From: Chondrosia reniformis
Lineage: Eukaryota; Porifera; Demospongiae; Chondrillida; Chondrillidae
Direction: 5' to 3'
DNA length: 64,000 bases
NCBI GenBank assembly: GCA_947172415.1
Contig: OX359193.1
Span: 1,374,501-1,438,500, forward strand
The stretch's first letter is position 1. Each line of letters opens with the position of its first letter. The notes under the pieces were generated by a model, which saw nothing but the letters and a program-made list of their open reading frames with translations, was not told the DNA's origin and did no database searches. This document shows positions 10,225 to 23,889 of this stretch, one piece after another. The translations under genes and the position numbers were made by a program.

Positions 10225-13200
10225 ATGAGGAATGATAAAGATTCTTTAACAGGTTCCTTTCTACTGTTTGTCACCTGTTCCTCCCTCGCTACTGGTGAGT
10301 CTCTTTATCACACCTTCTGGGTAACTCCATCTACTAAACAGGGATGTGGTAACAGAACTCCTTGTGATACCATTGATGGATATTACAGTCACACGAAAGA
10401 TATCTTCTCAACTTCAAATGCTACTTGGATCTTTCTGAATGGACATCATCAAGTGAGTAGGAAATTTAACATTTCATTAACAGAAAATGTTACTTTGAAG
10501 GGATTGGAAGGGAATATTCATATTGAAGCAAGCAGGATTACAATAGCAAAGAGTAGTAATATTTCAATAGCAAATGTAAATCTGCATAGTGATGTATTGC
10601 AAATAAAAAATGTTTCTGGTTTCTTTTTAAGCAATTCTTCAATCAATATATCTCTCTATGGCTTTCTAATAACTCCACCAGGAATTTATCACATTAAAAA
10701 TTGTACAATTAGAGGAGCATTTCATATATGGGATTTTGTAGACTTTGATAAATCCGAAATTTTAAATTTGGAGATTGAGGACACAAATTTTACTTCATAT
10801 AGCAGCTTTACAATTTTGATAACCACAGATACCACCTTGACCAATTACACTAGGAAAGTTAGCATTACTTTCAAAAGGTGTACTTTATTAGAAATGACAA
10901 TCACATTGATTGCCAACCCACAAAAAGGCTTCAAGTTATCAGTTCTTGATAGTCTGATTTCTAACATTTTCCTAATTTTTCAAATCTGCAATGCTCCAAT
11001 ATATTTTCCTTCAGTAAAAGTGGTCATACACAATTGTCACTTTAAAAAAAGTTTTGCTGAAAAAAGTGTATTTTCCATTATCCTAGCACCAGGACCTATC
11101 ACTGACAGTCACTATGCATCACTCAGCCAGCAGTGTTCTGTTAAAATCAAAATTAGTAATACTATATTTGAGCAAACTAAATTGTTACTGAGAAATTCTG
11201 CTTCTGATATCCCTAAATCCAGAGAAAAGGATAATATTACCTTTCACAATTGTACTTTTAAGCACTCCCATGGACAAATAGAGAAAACAAATGATGTGGC
11301 CATTGGTAGGTATGTCTTGGTTTTACGTGATTTTCATTTTCCAGTTGTAATGTCAGATTGCAACATAATTGACAATAAAGCTGGTGCTATATTTATGTCT
11401 AACAGTGAACTTCATTTACGAGGTCACAATGTGATCAGAAATAACACATTCAGTAATGACATAGGGGATGTTAGTCAATATGATATGGTAATAATTGCTT
11501 TGAGTTGCTCTCTCCTTCTTCTTGAGAATGGCTCAGAGCTAACTATTAGCCAAAATCAACTGTTTCTTCCTTTTGGTACCATTGTACTTAGTCCAACTCT
11601 TAAACAAAGCTCAACACATTATACAACTGTTTGCAATGATATGCAGGATTACAGAGATCAGACGTACATCACAGGATTTGATGGAAAGTGTTTTTTCCAA
11701 TTAGTAGATGAGCAAGGACTGTTAATAGAAAAGGACCGTGTTGAAAAATTTAATGGAAGTATTAAGTTTTTAAACAACACTTACTTTTTTCCTGATTATA
11801 AAAGTAAAAACTTACCTTGGGAGATATATAACGGGCATCTATATAACTGTATCCTCCAAACAAGAGGAAGTTCCATTAAAGCTGATACAAAACTCTTAAA
11901 GAAATTTATCCATCCTTCATCTCAGACTTCAAGAAAGGAATCAACTAAATATTATGTTATAAAAAGGTATATATCTTATCAGATATGCCTATGTAGTTAC
12001 ACTATACATGCATATGGAGATCCAAAGAAGGAGTCTAGATCTTCATGGGATTGCAGTGGACAGTTAAATTTAGCAATGCATACTGGAGAAGAAAGTATCA
12101 TTCTATACATCTCCACAGTAAATGACTTTGGTGAGATATCCGATGGCAGCAAAGTGGAGATTGACTGCAACAATGACATTTCCTGTAGTAAAGAGGTCTA
12201 TGTTGATCAGGAGTGTAAGAATATCACTGTCCCAAACATTCCCATTCGCTTGAATCAGACATCATTAAGGTTAAGATTAGAGACTGGTTTACCTGTTCTA
12301 GTTCCTATAGATGGGTACTATTCAGCTTATGTGGTAAATATTCTAAGATGTCCATTTGGATTTAAAGAAGATTTAAATACCATGAAATGTGAATGTGGAA
12401 GGTTTTTGATTGATCATCATTTTGAATGCCAATTAACCAAGCTGGGAGGTGTTGATTACAAACAGGTATTATTTGATACATATTGGATTGGATTACAGAT
12501 AGAAGTTCTTGTGTTAAGTGATGATTGCCTTCGTATATTTTGCAATAGTCTCATAAAAAGAGGGGGAGTTTCTATAGATGAATTAAATTTGTCTAATAAT
12601 AACAAGAAACAGTGTAATGAAGAAAATGGCCGAATTGGGTTTGTCTGCAGTGAATGTCCACCTGGTTATAGTTCAGTGTTTGGAGGATACACATGTACTC
12701 AGTGCAATGGACCATGGTTTATACTTTTCATTCCTCTGTATGTTCTAGCTGGTTTGGCCCTTGTAGCTCTACTTTTCCTGTTTAACTTGACCATTGTACA
12801 AGGAAACATCAATGTAATTAGTCTTTATGCCAATATCATGTATCTTTACTATGATGATTTGCAAGATTATGCAGGAAAACCTTTTTATAAAATAATTTCA
12901 CTACTTATATTAATTTTGGGATTGTATTTGAACTTTGTCTTTATGATGGTATGAATGAGTTTACAAAGGCCATGCTCCTATTTTCCTTTCCATTTTATCT
13001 GCTACTGATTGTGGTTCTTATTATCATTGGGGCTCACAAATTCAACCTCAGAATATTCAAAATAGAGTTCGTAGCTAAAAGAGCAGTACCAGTACTGGCG
13101 ACACTGATGGTGCTGACATATACAAGCTTAATTGGACTTGTCATCTATGCCTTAAGGTATACCAACATATATACTCATAATTCATTGACTGAGGAAGAGA

Positions 13201-14124
13201 CAACATATAGAGTTTGGTTGTATCAACCCAGACTGAGATACTTTGAAAAGGAGCACTTGGCTCTGGGGCTGTTGGCTCTTACTGTGACTGTTCTCTATCT
13301 CATTCCACTGACTGTAGTCACACTCTTTGGAGATCTCCTGAGGAGAAATTGCATTCGGAGCCTATGGTTCAGTCACTTTCTCGATGTATTTCATGGAGCT
13401 TATCGCTGGCCACTTGGTTTCTGGCTAGGTCTGAGATTAATGCTCAGGTTGTTAAATGCTTATTAGCACTCTTTTAAAACGTTATACTTATACATTTATA
13501 TTATTATTTACTTGCACTCTTTTTACCTTTGAGATTCTCCTTCTTAAGCCGTTCCATGGTAGATTCCAAAGTAATCAAGATTTTATAAAGAATAGAATTA
13601 ATAGAGTGCTGAAATGGTTTCTAAATCCAGTAAATGTGGATGGACTCTTCTTGATGAACATCATATTCTTTTCAGTCATTTTAGGTTTAAACTTTGATGA
13701 AAGTAGGTCTGTAGCACTAGGGGTATTCTGTAACATTTCTACATTATTGGTTGTCATAAAAATCTGCTTCATTATGGCTGCTCATGGTTGGATGTTTTTC
13801 CCTGTATCAAAGTACATGAAAGAGACATGGCTCAGATTTAAAGCAGTGCTTCAAAAAAAGGAGGTTAAGGAACAAGAGAAAGATGTAAACTCAACAGTCA
13901 CGGACTGTATTCAACAGTTCCAATTTCACGATATCCACCATCTTAAAGCTGGTCTACCACAGGAGAATGAGAGCAGTGATGAAGATGAAGCATCATTCAG
14001 TCAAAGTGGAGATTGGAGTGTACATACACTTGATCATGTATCTGGAGACATTGGAGATCGTAAAAATGATTTACCATCAGTACCTTTGGAGTCAAAAGGA
14101 CTTAGAGAGCCCCTGTTACAGTAA
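10225..14124 (+). pseudogene. Array membrane protein, copy 2, two frameshifts (A type)
   Basis: Start MRNDKDSLTGS with a hydrophobic signal peptide (residues ~8-24), then the beta-helix-like ectodomain rich in N-glycosylation sequons, the Cys-rich neck (CSECPPGYSS, TCTQC), the membrane region with type-1 C-terminal cassette, and the acidic tail. Compared with copy 4 there is a 5-base insertion (TATTA) near 12911 and a 2-base deletion near 13453. The first creates a stop at 12952. Together they add three bases, so the tail returns to the original frame. A product would stop after the first membrane segments. Both changes are small indels in otherwise conserved sequence, so either recent decay or consensus errors could explain them. 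Confidence 0.8.
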
Positions 14125-15004
14125 CTGTACCATGCATGCAATTTATAGACATACGTACATAACCTTTATAATCACAATGTCATATATAAACTGCTATGGT
14201 CAATCCTGCATGTAATTCCTATTTGACTACATATATTATCAATTGCATCTGGAAGTTAACTTATAATGTGATGATTTTGCATATAATGTACATATATGCA
14301 TGAAAAATACTAAATCTTGAACCTGCAAATTGAGCTAAGTATATAAATATATAGATGTATCATATTGAAAAATGGTATTATATTTATAGCCTTGCCATAT
14401 ACGTATCACATATAGTGTGAATTACTGATTAAAAAGTTATATGCTATAAACAAGTTCATACAGAAAGTGAATAAGCGTTTTCTTTGTTGCTGGCTCTTTA
14501 GTCACTGGAAAAAATCTCACTCATTCCTTTTTAGTAAAGGCCCCTATAGGGAAATAAACCTAGTGAGAGCAATGAGGATATAAAAGGTTTCTCTTTCTCT
14601 TCTTCACTACAGGCCAGACAGCTGTTTCTGGGAATTCCACCCTTCATCAGTGACCTTGGGAATCTTTGTCTTCTTCTTGCTCTTTTGTGAGCTCTTGGCA
14701 TGTATAGGGTTCCAAATCCTGCCTTTTCCGAATATAACAATGTACTGTACACCATCATTTATATTATAGAATACCTTTATTTTCATACAACAATCTTTAC
14801 TCCATAATATACAGGTATGACTCCTTTAGATAGGATATAGCTCAATTGTGAACCACAATGGTTTTTAAGTGTGTAAACAATGTTTTAGAGCTTGACATTT
14901 ATATACTACATTGGTGTTTTGATTAATGGAAGGAGTTTTTAATACACAAAAGTGTTTAAATAAAAGGTTAAGTTTGTGCAAGTTACAAAGTCTCAAACAG
15001 CTAA
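14125..15004. other. 3' flank of copy 2 with repeat block
   Basis: Shared 3' flank. The left-orientation unit repeat block is at about 14525-14700, and the remainder is AT-rich and alignable to other units. No gene is supported. Confidence 0.5.
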
Positions 15005-15736
15005 ATGACTACAATTCTGTTTTTTTCATCATCTGTTACGTAAATACGTAAGTCCATCTTGATCAACTGTTCCACCACGAGGACCTTTTAGTCCAATATC
15101 AGTCACTTCATGGACACACCTTCCAGATTTTGTGAAGATGCTTAGCTTATGAGTGCTATGTGAAGTCACCACTATATGCCCGTCACTTGTGGCTGCTATA
15201 CCAGTTGGGCTCTTTACAATGCCATTTCCAAACTGCCTAATAAAAGTACCATCCTGCTGAAACACTTGAATACGATCATTTCCCTCATCTGTGACATACA
15301 CCAATTCACCTTGAATGAGAATTTTACTGGGTTTGTAGAAGTTTCCATCTGGGTCACCTTTGTGATCAAAGCTGTATAGGAATGAACCTTCTTCTGTAAA
15401 CACAGACACACAATGACTCCAACGTTCTACCACCAAGACGAGTCCTTCCTTGCTAACTGCCAGACCATCAGGGCCAGACAGCAGATGGCCATCCTTGGAT
15501 TTCTCTCTAAATTGCCTTACAAATTCACCAGCTGCTGTGTAAATAGTGATGGCACCACTTTCATGGTCACTAACTATAATATCACCTGATTTACTGAGTG
15601 CTATTCCATTCAATAACCCAGCATCTTTGACTTTGAAGCTTCTTCTAGCTTCATCTTGGGAACTTAGAACATGATCTTTACCAACTCTCTGCAGCTCCTC
15701 TAGTGCTGTAGTGTGAGGTTCTTCTGTCAAACACAA
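15005..15736 (-). pseudogene. 5'-truncated TRIM-NHL copy, unit 2
   Basis: NHL blades 2-6 of the intact gene at 58 kb, with the same chimeric N-terminus ([10 protein letters not shown]) as unit 1. A 4-base insertion in the last blade (TACGTAAATACGTAAG instead of TACGTAAATAAG) shifts the frame and removes the terminal strand. Blades 2-5 stay open. No promoter or first exon is present. Confidence 0.85.
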
Positions 15737-15803
15737 TCTACAGAGAGTTAGTAAAGATCATGTTTTAAATGATGAAGATATTGTACAATTAGTGAAGAAG
15801 TAA
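15705..15803 (+). pseudogene. DRG1 last-exon fragment, unit 2 (with stop)
   Basis: Same as the unit 1 fragment, including the Trp-to-TGA change, which indicates that units 1 and 2 share an ancestor after this mutation. It ends in the LVKK stop. It overlaps the chimeric N-terminus of the NHL fragment on the other strand. Confidence 0.8.
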
Positions 15804-16711
15804 GATCTGTCATATATTCAGTGTACAAATGAGAAGATTCAAGGTTTTGCTTCTTGCCGTCTTTCATATTTAGGGTGTAGATGATGTGGACTGGAATGAT
15901 TTGTGCAGACTTTTAATCTAGAAATACACAAGTTGTTATAATTTGATTTTTGTAAAATGTTAATCGTTTATAGGCCAAGTTGATATACGTATTTACATAT
16001 ATAGACTAGTGCATGTGTTCCTAAAGCCATATGGTAGGTAGGTACATATATAATACAGTATAATTTGATACATATATTCAGTTCAGTATAATTAGAGCTA
16101 CTATATTATAGCAACGCATTTATAACCTACTCATGCATGAAGGACTCACAACAGATCAAGAAGACAAAGATTCCTGAGGTCACAGATGAAGGGCTGAATT
16201 CCCGGAAACAGCTGTCTGGCCCAGTGGAGAAGAAGAAATGTAGTGTCCTCATCCAAAACTCTCACTAGGTTTAGTTCCCTATAGGCCTTTACTCTAAAGT
16301 GGATGTAGCAAGATGTATGGTGTGTTTCTCAATATTAGTGATTGCCTGGATGTTAATGTACAGGAACAAAATCCTCTCTTGTATATATAGGACAGTTTCA
16401 ATCTAATGATCTATGGATCCGGATTGCCCAATATTAGTAGATCAGGTACTGTACGTATATATATATATAGAGCTAAGGTAATCTTTAAAATTATCATAAT
16501 GTACGCAACAATGACTACACCATATCACTTCATATAGAGCTAATGGAAAATGTATATGTATGTATATTTTCAGCAATTTTGATCGTGACTCCACCCACTC
16601 ATGTCTCCAGTTGGGGAGCACAATGATCTAATGGGTGGAACCTAGAGAACAATATATATATATAATTGTAGTTTAGAACCTCCAGTGATTTGATTTTTAT
16701 TCCCATTCCAG
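15804..16711. other. Spacer, unit 2
   Basis: Holds the right-orientation unit repeat block (about 16140-16300) and AT-rich sequence shared with units 1 and 4. No gene is supported. Confidence 0.5.
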
Positions 16712-17026
16712 GTTCCACAATCGCAGTTGAATATGGAAACCATCAAGTCTGTACTGTCAGAATATCAGATTCACTATGCAGACATTATTCTAAAGTGTGA
16801 TGCCACAGCAGATGACCTCATTGATTTAGTGGAAGGCAACAGGTAGCTATATAGGTACATGCAGTTAGTGTAGATATGTATGAGCCGTTCTCTTAATCTT
16901 GAGTTATTTTTTTCAACTTTCTTTTCGCAGCTATACAAAGCCAAAGGGACAGCTACCTGATTATGGTGCTCCAGTTATATTGCATCACGATAGCAGAAGT
17001 GTAGAGTGTTTCTGTAATAAATTACT
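16712..17026 (+). pseudogene. DRG1 exon c and truncated exon f, unit 2-3 spacer
   Basis: Exon c (16712-16842, 131 bases) encodes [19 protein letters not shown] and onward, ending LVEGNR, with acceptor and donor in place. The intron then jumps straight to exon f (from 16931), so exons d and e have been deleted through the introns. Exon f is cut at about 17026 after FCNKLL and continues into the sequence that normally follows the last exon. It is a remnant. Confidence 0.85.
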
Positions 17027-17418
17027 TGCTGTCTTTCATATTTAGGGTGTAGATGATGTGGACTGGAATGATTAGTGCAGACTTTTAATCTAGAAATACA
17101 CAAGTTATTATAATTTGATTTTTGTGAAATGGTTCATATGTTAGAGGCTAAGTTGATAGAGCAATACATTTATATGTACAGACAAGTGTGTTCCAAAAGT
17201 GTGTTCCAAAAGCCATGTGGTATGTACGTAGGTACATTATATGATGCATACTATCAGTTCAGTGTATATGTACAGTACTTAGAGCTATATTTGATCATGA
17301 CTCTGGATTTACTTCACCCACTCATGTCTCCAGCTGGGGAGCACATTGATCTAATGGGTGAAACCTAAAGAACAATGATAGAATAATAGAGATTCATTGC
17401 TACATTGTAATTATGATA

Positions 17419-17518
17419 GAGGCATTGGTGAGCCTTCCGTAGCAGGGCGAAACAATCAAGTCATCCTGAAATAATCTTGATTGTTTTCGCCCTGCTATGG
17501 AAAGCTTACTAATTCCTC
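17419..17518. repeat. Hairpin MITE-like element, unit 2-3
   Basis: Arms of about 42 bases (17419-17460 and 17476-17518) with core GCAGGGCGAAACAATCAAG and its complement, around a ~15-base loop. The homologous element is at 51611-51709 in the same position before copy 7. It sits inside the loop of an older inverted pair (GGAGCACA / TGTGCTCC). Confidence 0.75.
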
Positions 17519-18700
17519 CATATATTTTGATAAATCAGTGTGCTCCTCATGCAGGGTTAAGATATAAATGGCCTAACAACCTTTGGCTAAAATTCAAAGT
17601 CAAATGATGATGACATTAAAGTTTAAGATTGGCTTTACATCTTACAAATTCAAGTCCTCTTATTATTTCAGCCACACTTTTGACTAAATAGGAAACTACA
17701 ATGCAAGTGTTTTACATTTGATACTTATGAGCGGAGTATATGTACGTATGTAGCCACTCACAGACTTCTATTGTATGATTGCATGTCATATCTACATATA
17801 TGGTTCGACGATCTTTTTGAGTGCCTATTAAGAGGAGATGCTGGGTTGCCATTAAGTGATGCGTAGCTTATTGTATTCCTCATGGCATGTAGGAAAATGA
17901 TGCATTAGATTTTTCATTTTTTGATTTCCAAGGGTGGGTGGGGTAAAATTCACAGTCAAATGATGAAGATATCAAAAGCTCTAAGATTAGACTTAGATCT
18001 TAAATCCCCCTATTTTAAATATTATTATAGTATGCATTCATCTACATATACGTACATGCATGCATTCATTCAATTCATGTATATGTAGATGAATAAAACA
18101 TATATAATGTATTCAGGTGAATAAACATATATAATGTATTCATTATAATAATGAAAATGAGACAGGATGTCATGTATAGATTTATTTTGAATTTAAATGA
18201 GGTCCCTGCATGTAGACTTTCTCAATAAAATTAATAATTTGTCCATAAATAGAACAAGAACATTCATTATTCATGAAACTTTCAATTTCAATAAAATGTC
18301 AATCATGCGCATGTAAATTGAACATTTAAGCCCATGTATCCTAGCCTTTTCATGCATTTATAATTGTTATTAGTATATAAAAATTATACACAATACGCAA
18401 AATACTTGAAAATTTGCATCTATATATCCATTTAATTGTGGATAGCTACATTTTGTTACATTGCATCATTGATGCATTATTATAGTACTTGTATAATTAT
18501 ATACCTAAAAATTGTACATCAAATTTTTAAATCTCAATATCCAAATATTGAAATCATGCATGAGTTATGTGCATACACATACGTATGTAAAATGTCATGC
18601 ATTATGTATTCGTATAGGCCATTATCCAACACTATATACAGTACAGAATATTAAATATAATACATCCAGTCAGTGGAAAGAGTTCAGATTTTCAGATTCA

Positions 18701-18781
18701 TGTAAGAAGAGTGTACTGATTAAACTTACAAGGAGGGAAGAGTTTAGAGAGATATGCATGAATGGTATTACAGGCTTATTT
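18701..18781. promoter_or_regulatory. Invertible upstream segment, B orientation, copy 3
   Basis: TGTAAGAAGAGTGTACTG...CAGGCTTATT is the reverse complement of the A-type segment before copies 2, 4 and 6, while the sequence on both sides (CAGTCAGTGGAAAGAG left; CACTATATAGAAACCTG right) is collinear with them. Confidence 0.55.
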
Positions 18782-18967
18782 CCATTCACTATATAGAAAC
18801 CTGCATGTCATTATATATCCATAGTTTACATTAACTTCCTCTTCCTCTCCTTCAGCTATATATATAATGGTATATGGGGTGCAACCATTATTGGCTAACA
18901 TATATATACGTATATATATATACGTAGAGTGTATATAGATCATAAATTAATAAACTGCAATCCCAAA

Positions 18968-21900
18968 ATGAAGAATGGTCAATACTCTTCAACAATTATA
19001 TTTCTACTGTTTGTCGCCTGTTCCTCCCTCGCTACTGGTGAGTCTCTTTACCACACCTTCTGGGTAACTCCATCTACTGAACAGGGATGTGGTAACAGAA
19101 CTCCTTGTGATACCATTGATGGATATTACAGTCACACGAAAGATATCTTCTCAACTTCAAATGCTACTTGGATCTTTCTGAATGGACATCATCAAGTGAG
19201 TAGGGAATTAAACATTTTATTAACAGAAAATGTTACTTTGAAGGGATTGGAAGGAAATATTCACATTGAAGCAAGCAGGATTACAATAGCAAAGAGTAGT
19301 AATATTTCAATAGCAAATGTAAATCTGCATAGTGATGTATTGCAAATAAAAAATGTTTCTGGCTTCTTTTTAAGCAATTCTTCAATCAATATATCTCGTC
19401 TCAATGTCTTTCATATAACTCCACCAGGAATTTATCACATTAAAAATTGCACAATTAGAGGACTATTTTTATAAGGGATTCTGTAGACTTTGATAAATCC
19501 GAAATTTTAAATTTGGAGATTGAGGACACAAATTTTAGCAGCTTCAGTTTTTTGATAAACACATATATCACCTTGACCAATTACACTAAGAATGTTAGTG
19601 TTACTTTCAGAAGGTGTACTGTATTAGAAGTGACAATTACAATGATTGCCTACCCACAGAAAGGCTTCAAGTTATCAGTTCTTGATAGTCTGATTTCTAG
19701 CATTTTTCTAATATTTCAAATCTGCAATGCTCCAATATATTTTCCTTCAGTAAAAGTGGTCATACACAATTGTCATTTTAAAAACCATTTTGCTGAAAAA
19801 AGTGTATTTTTAATTGCTCTAAGGCCAGGACCTATCACTGACAGTCACTTTGCATCACTCAGCCAGCAGTGTCCTGTTAAAATCAAAATTAGTAATACTA
19901 TATTTGAGCAAACTACATTGTTACTGAGAAAGTCTGTTTCTGATTTCCCTAAATCCAGAGAAAAAGATAATATTACCTTTCACAATTGTACTTTTAAGCA
20001 CTCCCATGGACAAATAGAGAAAACAAATGATGTGGCCATTGGTAGGTATGTCTTGGTTTTACGTGATTTTCATTTCCCAGTTGTAATGTCAGATTGCAAC
20101 ATAATTGACAATAAAGCTGGTGCTATATTTATGTCAAACAGCAAACTTCAATTACGGGGTCACAATGTCATCAGAAATAACAAAATATTATATAATGACA
20201 TAAGGGATTTTAGTCAAATTGATAATATTATGGTAATAATTGCTTTGATTTGCTTTGATTTGCTCTCTCCTTCTTCTTGAGAATGGCTCAGAGCTAACTA
20301 TTAGCCAAAATCAACTGTTTCTTCCTTTTGGTACCATTGTACTTAGTCCAACTCTTAAACAAAGCTCAGCATATTATACAACTGTTTGCAATGACATGCA
20401 GGATTACAGAGATCAGATATACAGTGCAGGATTTGATGGACAGTGTTTTTTCCAATTAGTAGATGAGCAAGGACTGTTAATAGAAAAGGACCGTGTTGAA
20501 AAATTTAATGGAAGTATTACATTTTCTAACAACACTTACTTTTTTCCTATTAATAAAAGTAAAAACTTACCTTGGGAGATATATAACGGGCATCTATATA
20601 ACTGTATCCTCCAAACAAGAGACAGCCCCATTAAAGCTGATACAAAACTCTTAAAGAAAGTTTTCCATCATTCATCTCAGACTTCAAGAAAGGAATCAAC
20701 TAAATATTATGCGATAAATGGTTATATATCTTATCAGATATGCCTATGTAGTTACACTGTACATGCATATGGAGATCCAAAGAAGGAATCAAGATCTTCA
20801 TGGGATTGTAGTGGACAGTTTAACTTGGCAATGCATACTGGAGAAGAAAGTATCATTCTATACATCTCCACAGTAAATGACTTTGGTGAGATATCCAATG
20901 GCAGCAAAGTGGAGATTGACTGCAACAATGACATTTCCTGTAGTAAAGAGGTCTATGTTGATCAGGAGTGTAAGAATATCACTGTCCCAAAAATTCCCAT
21001 TCACTTGAATCAGACATCATTAAGGTTAAGATTACAGGCTGACTCACCTGCTCAAATAAATAGGCTACTGCCTATAGAAAAGTACTATTCAGCTTATGTG
21101 GTAAATATTCTCAGATGTCCCTTTGGATTTAAAGAAGATTTAAATACAATGAAATGTGAATGTGGAAGGTTTTTGATTGACCATCATTTTGAATGCCAAT
21201 TAACCAAGCTGGGAGGTGTTGATTACAAACAGGTATTATTTGATACATATTGGATTGGATTACAGCAAGAAGATCTTGTGTTAAGTGATTTTTGTCTTCG
21301 TATATTTTGCAATAGTCTCATAAAAAGAGGAGGAGTTTCTTTAGATGAATTAAATTTGTCTAATAATAACAATGAACAGTGTAATGAAGAAAATGGCCGA
21401 ATTGGGTTTGTCTGCAGTGAATGTCCACCTGGTTATAGTTCAGTGTTTGGAGGATACACATGTACTCAGTGCAATGGACCATGGTTTATTCTTTTCATTC
21501 CTCTACATGTTCTAGCTGGTTTGGCACTTGTAGCTCTACTTTTCCTGTTTAACTTGACCAGTGCATGTACAAGGAACCATCAATGGAATCAGTCTTTATG
21601 CCAATATCATGTATCTTTACTATGATGATTTGCAAGATTATGCAAGAAAACCTTTTTATAAAATAATTTCAATACTTAATTTTGGGAGCGAATTTGAAAT
21701 TTGTCTTTATGATGGTATGAATGAGTTTACAAAGGCCATGCTCCTATTTTCCTTTCCATTTTATCTTCTACTTATTGTGGTTCTCATTATCATTGGGGCT
21801 CACAAATTCAACCTCAAAATATTCAAAATAGAGTTCATAGCTAAAAGAGCAGTACCAGTACTGGCGACACTGATGGTGCTGACATATACAAGCTTAATTG

Positions 21901-22892
21901 GACTTGTCATCTATGCCTTAAAGTATATCAACATATATACTCATAATACATTGACTGAGGAAGAGACAACATATAGAGTTTGGTTGTATCAACCCAGACT
22001 TAGATACTTTGAAAAGGAGCACTTGGCTCTGGGACTGTTGGCTGTTACTGTGACTGTTCTCTATCTCATTCCACTGACTGTAGTCACACTCTTTGGAGAT
22101 CTCCTGAGGAGAAATTGCATTCGGAGCCTATGGTTCAGTCACTTTCTCGATGTATTCCATGGAGCTTATCGCTGGCCACTTGGTTTCTGGCTTGGTCTGA
22201 GATTACTGCTCAGGTTGTTACTAATGCTTATTAGCACTCTTTTAAAATGTTATACTTATACATTTATATTATTATTTACTTGCATTCTTTTTACTTTTGA
22301 GATTCTCCTTCTTAAGCCGTTCCATGGTAGATTCCAAAGTAATCAAGATTTTATAAAGAATAGAATTAGTAGAGTGCTGAAATGGTTTCTAAATCCAGTA
22401 AATGTGGATGGACTCTTCTTAATGAACATCATATTCTTTTCAGGCATTTTAGGTTTAAACTTTAATGAAAATAGGTCTGTAGCACTAGGGGTATTCTGTA
22501 ACATTTCTACATTATTGGTTGTCATAAAAATCTGCTTCATTATGGCTGCTCATGGTTGGATGTTTTTCCCTGTATCAAAGTACATGAAAGAGACATGGCT
22601 CAGATTTAAAGCAGTGCTTCAAAAAAAGGAGGTTAAGGAACATGAGAAAGATGTAAACTCAACAGTTGCGGACTGCATTCAACAGTTCCCATTTCATGAC
22701 ATCCACCATCTTAAAGCTGGTCTACCACAAGAGAATGAGAGCAGTGATGAAGATGAAACATCTTTCAGTCAAAGTGGAGATGGGAGTGTACATACACTTG
22801 ATCATGTATCTGGAGACATTGGAGATCCTAAAAATGATTTACCACCAGTACCTTTGGAGTCAAAAGGACTTAGAGAGCCCTTGTTACAGTAA
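18968..22892 (+). pseudogene. Array membrane protein, copy 3, three frameshifts (B type)
   Basis: B-type start MKNGQYSSTII. Three indels break it relative to copy 5: a 1-base deletion near 19463 (stop soon after IRG), a 10-base tandem duplication of GCTTTGATTT near 20242, and a 4-base insertion near 21563 at the first membrane segment. All segments between remain open and highly similar to the other copies, with type-1 C-terminal cassette and acidic tail, so inactivation looks recent. No full-length protein is possible without correction. Confidence 0.85.
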
Positions 22893-23889
22893 CTGTACCA
22901 TGCATGCAATTTATAGACATACATATGGCATAACCTTTATAATCACATAAACTATTATGTTCAATCCTGCATGTAACTCTTATTTGACTACATATATTAT
23001 CAATTGCATCTGGAAGTTAACATATAATGTACATATATGCATGAAAAATACAAAATCTTGAACATGCAAATTCAGCTAAGTACGTATATAGATGTATCAT
23101 ATTGAAAAATGGTATTATATTTATAGCCTTGCCATATATCATATATAGTGTGAATTACTGATTAAAAAGTTATAACAAGTTTACACATGCAGAAAGTGAA
23201 TAAGTGTTTTCTTTGTTATTGGCTCTTTAGTCAACAAATCTCACTCATTCCTTTTTAGTAAAGGCCCCTATAGGAAAATAAACCTACTGTATATAGTGAG
23301 AGCTTTGATAATGAGGATACAAGAGTTTTCTCTTTCTCTTCTTCACTACAGGCCAGACAGCTGTTTCTGGGAATTCCACCCTTCATCAGTGACCTCGGGA
23401 ATCTTTGTCTTCTTCTTGGTCTTTTGTGAGTCCTTGGCATGCATGTATATAATCTAGGGTTCCAAATCCTTCCTTTTCCGAATATAACAACATATGCATG
23501 TACACCATCATTTATATAGAATACCTTTATTTTCATACAACAATCTTTACTACATAATATACAGGTACGACTCCTTTAGATAGGATATAGCTACAATTTA
23601 AGTACATGTGTGTTCATACCATTATTATTGTAGTCAGTGATTTATTTAGCTGTTGTTTAGGGTTGATATGTCCAAACCTTTTAAATTGCCTAAATCACTG
23701 TTTCATAATGACCACAGCAAATATACGTATAGGTGTCAACCACAATGGTTTTTAAGTGTGAAAAACAATATTTTAGAGTTTGACATTCATATACTACATT
23801 GGTGTTTTGATTACTGGAAGGAGTTTTTAATACACAAAAGTGTTTAAATAAAAGGTAGTTTGTGCAAGTTACAAAGTCTTAAACAGCTA
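22893..23889. other. 3' flank of copy 3 with repeat block
   Basis: Nearly identical to 31112-32030 after copy 4, which indicates a recent duplication or conversion. Left-orientation unit repeat block at about 23255-23440. No gene is supported. Confidence 0.5.

Larger units (their letters stand above)
17027..18967. promoter_or_regulatory. Spacer and upstream region of copy 3
   Basis: Contains an inverted pair around a MITE-like hairpin (17419-17518), the conserved AGGCCATTATCC block near 18617, the invertible segment in B orientation (18701-18781), and a pyrimidine tract ending CTCCTTCAG near 18855 just before the start. Otherwise AT-rich and alignable to other units; no gene is seen. Confidence 0.5.

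Noticed and set aside
13575-13772. Recurrent minus-strand frame (MKQIFMTTNN...) opposite every type-1 membrane gene
   Set aside because: It repeats only because the plus-strand gene repeats; no start context, and it is replaced wherever the cassette changes.
14531-14758. Arg-rich minus-strand frames in the 3' flank repeat blocks
   Set aside because: Frame, start and end differ between units, and the same DNA occurs inverted elsewhere. Better explained as a repeat.
10225-22892. Programmed frameshifting or introns in copies 2 and 3
   Set aside because: Each copy has different indels at different sites, with no shared slippery sequence or splice signals.
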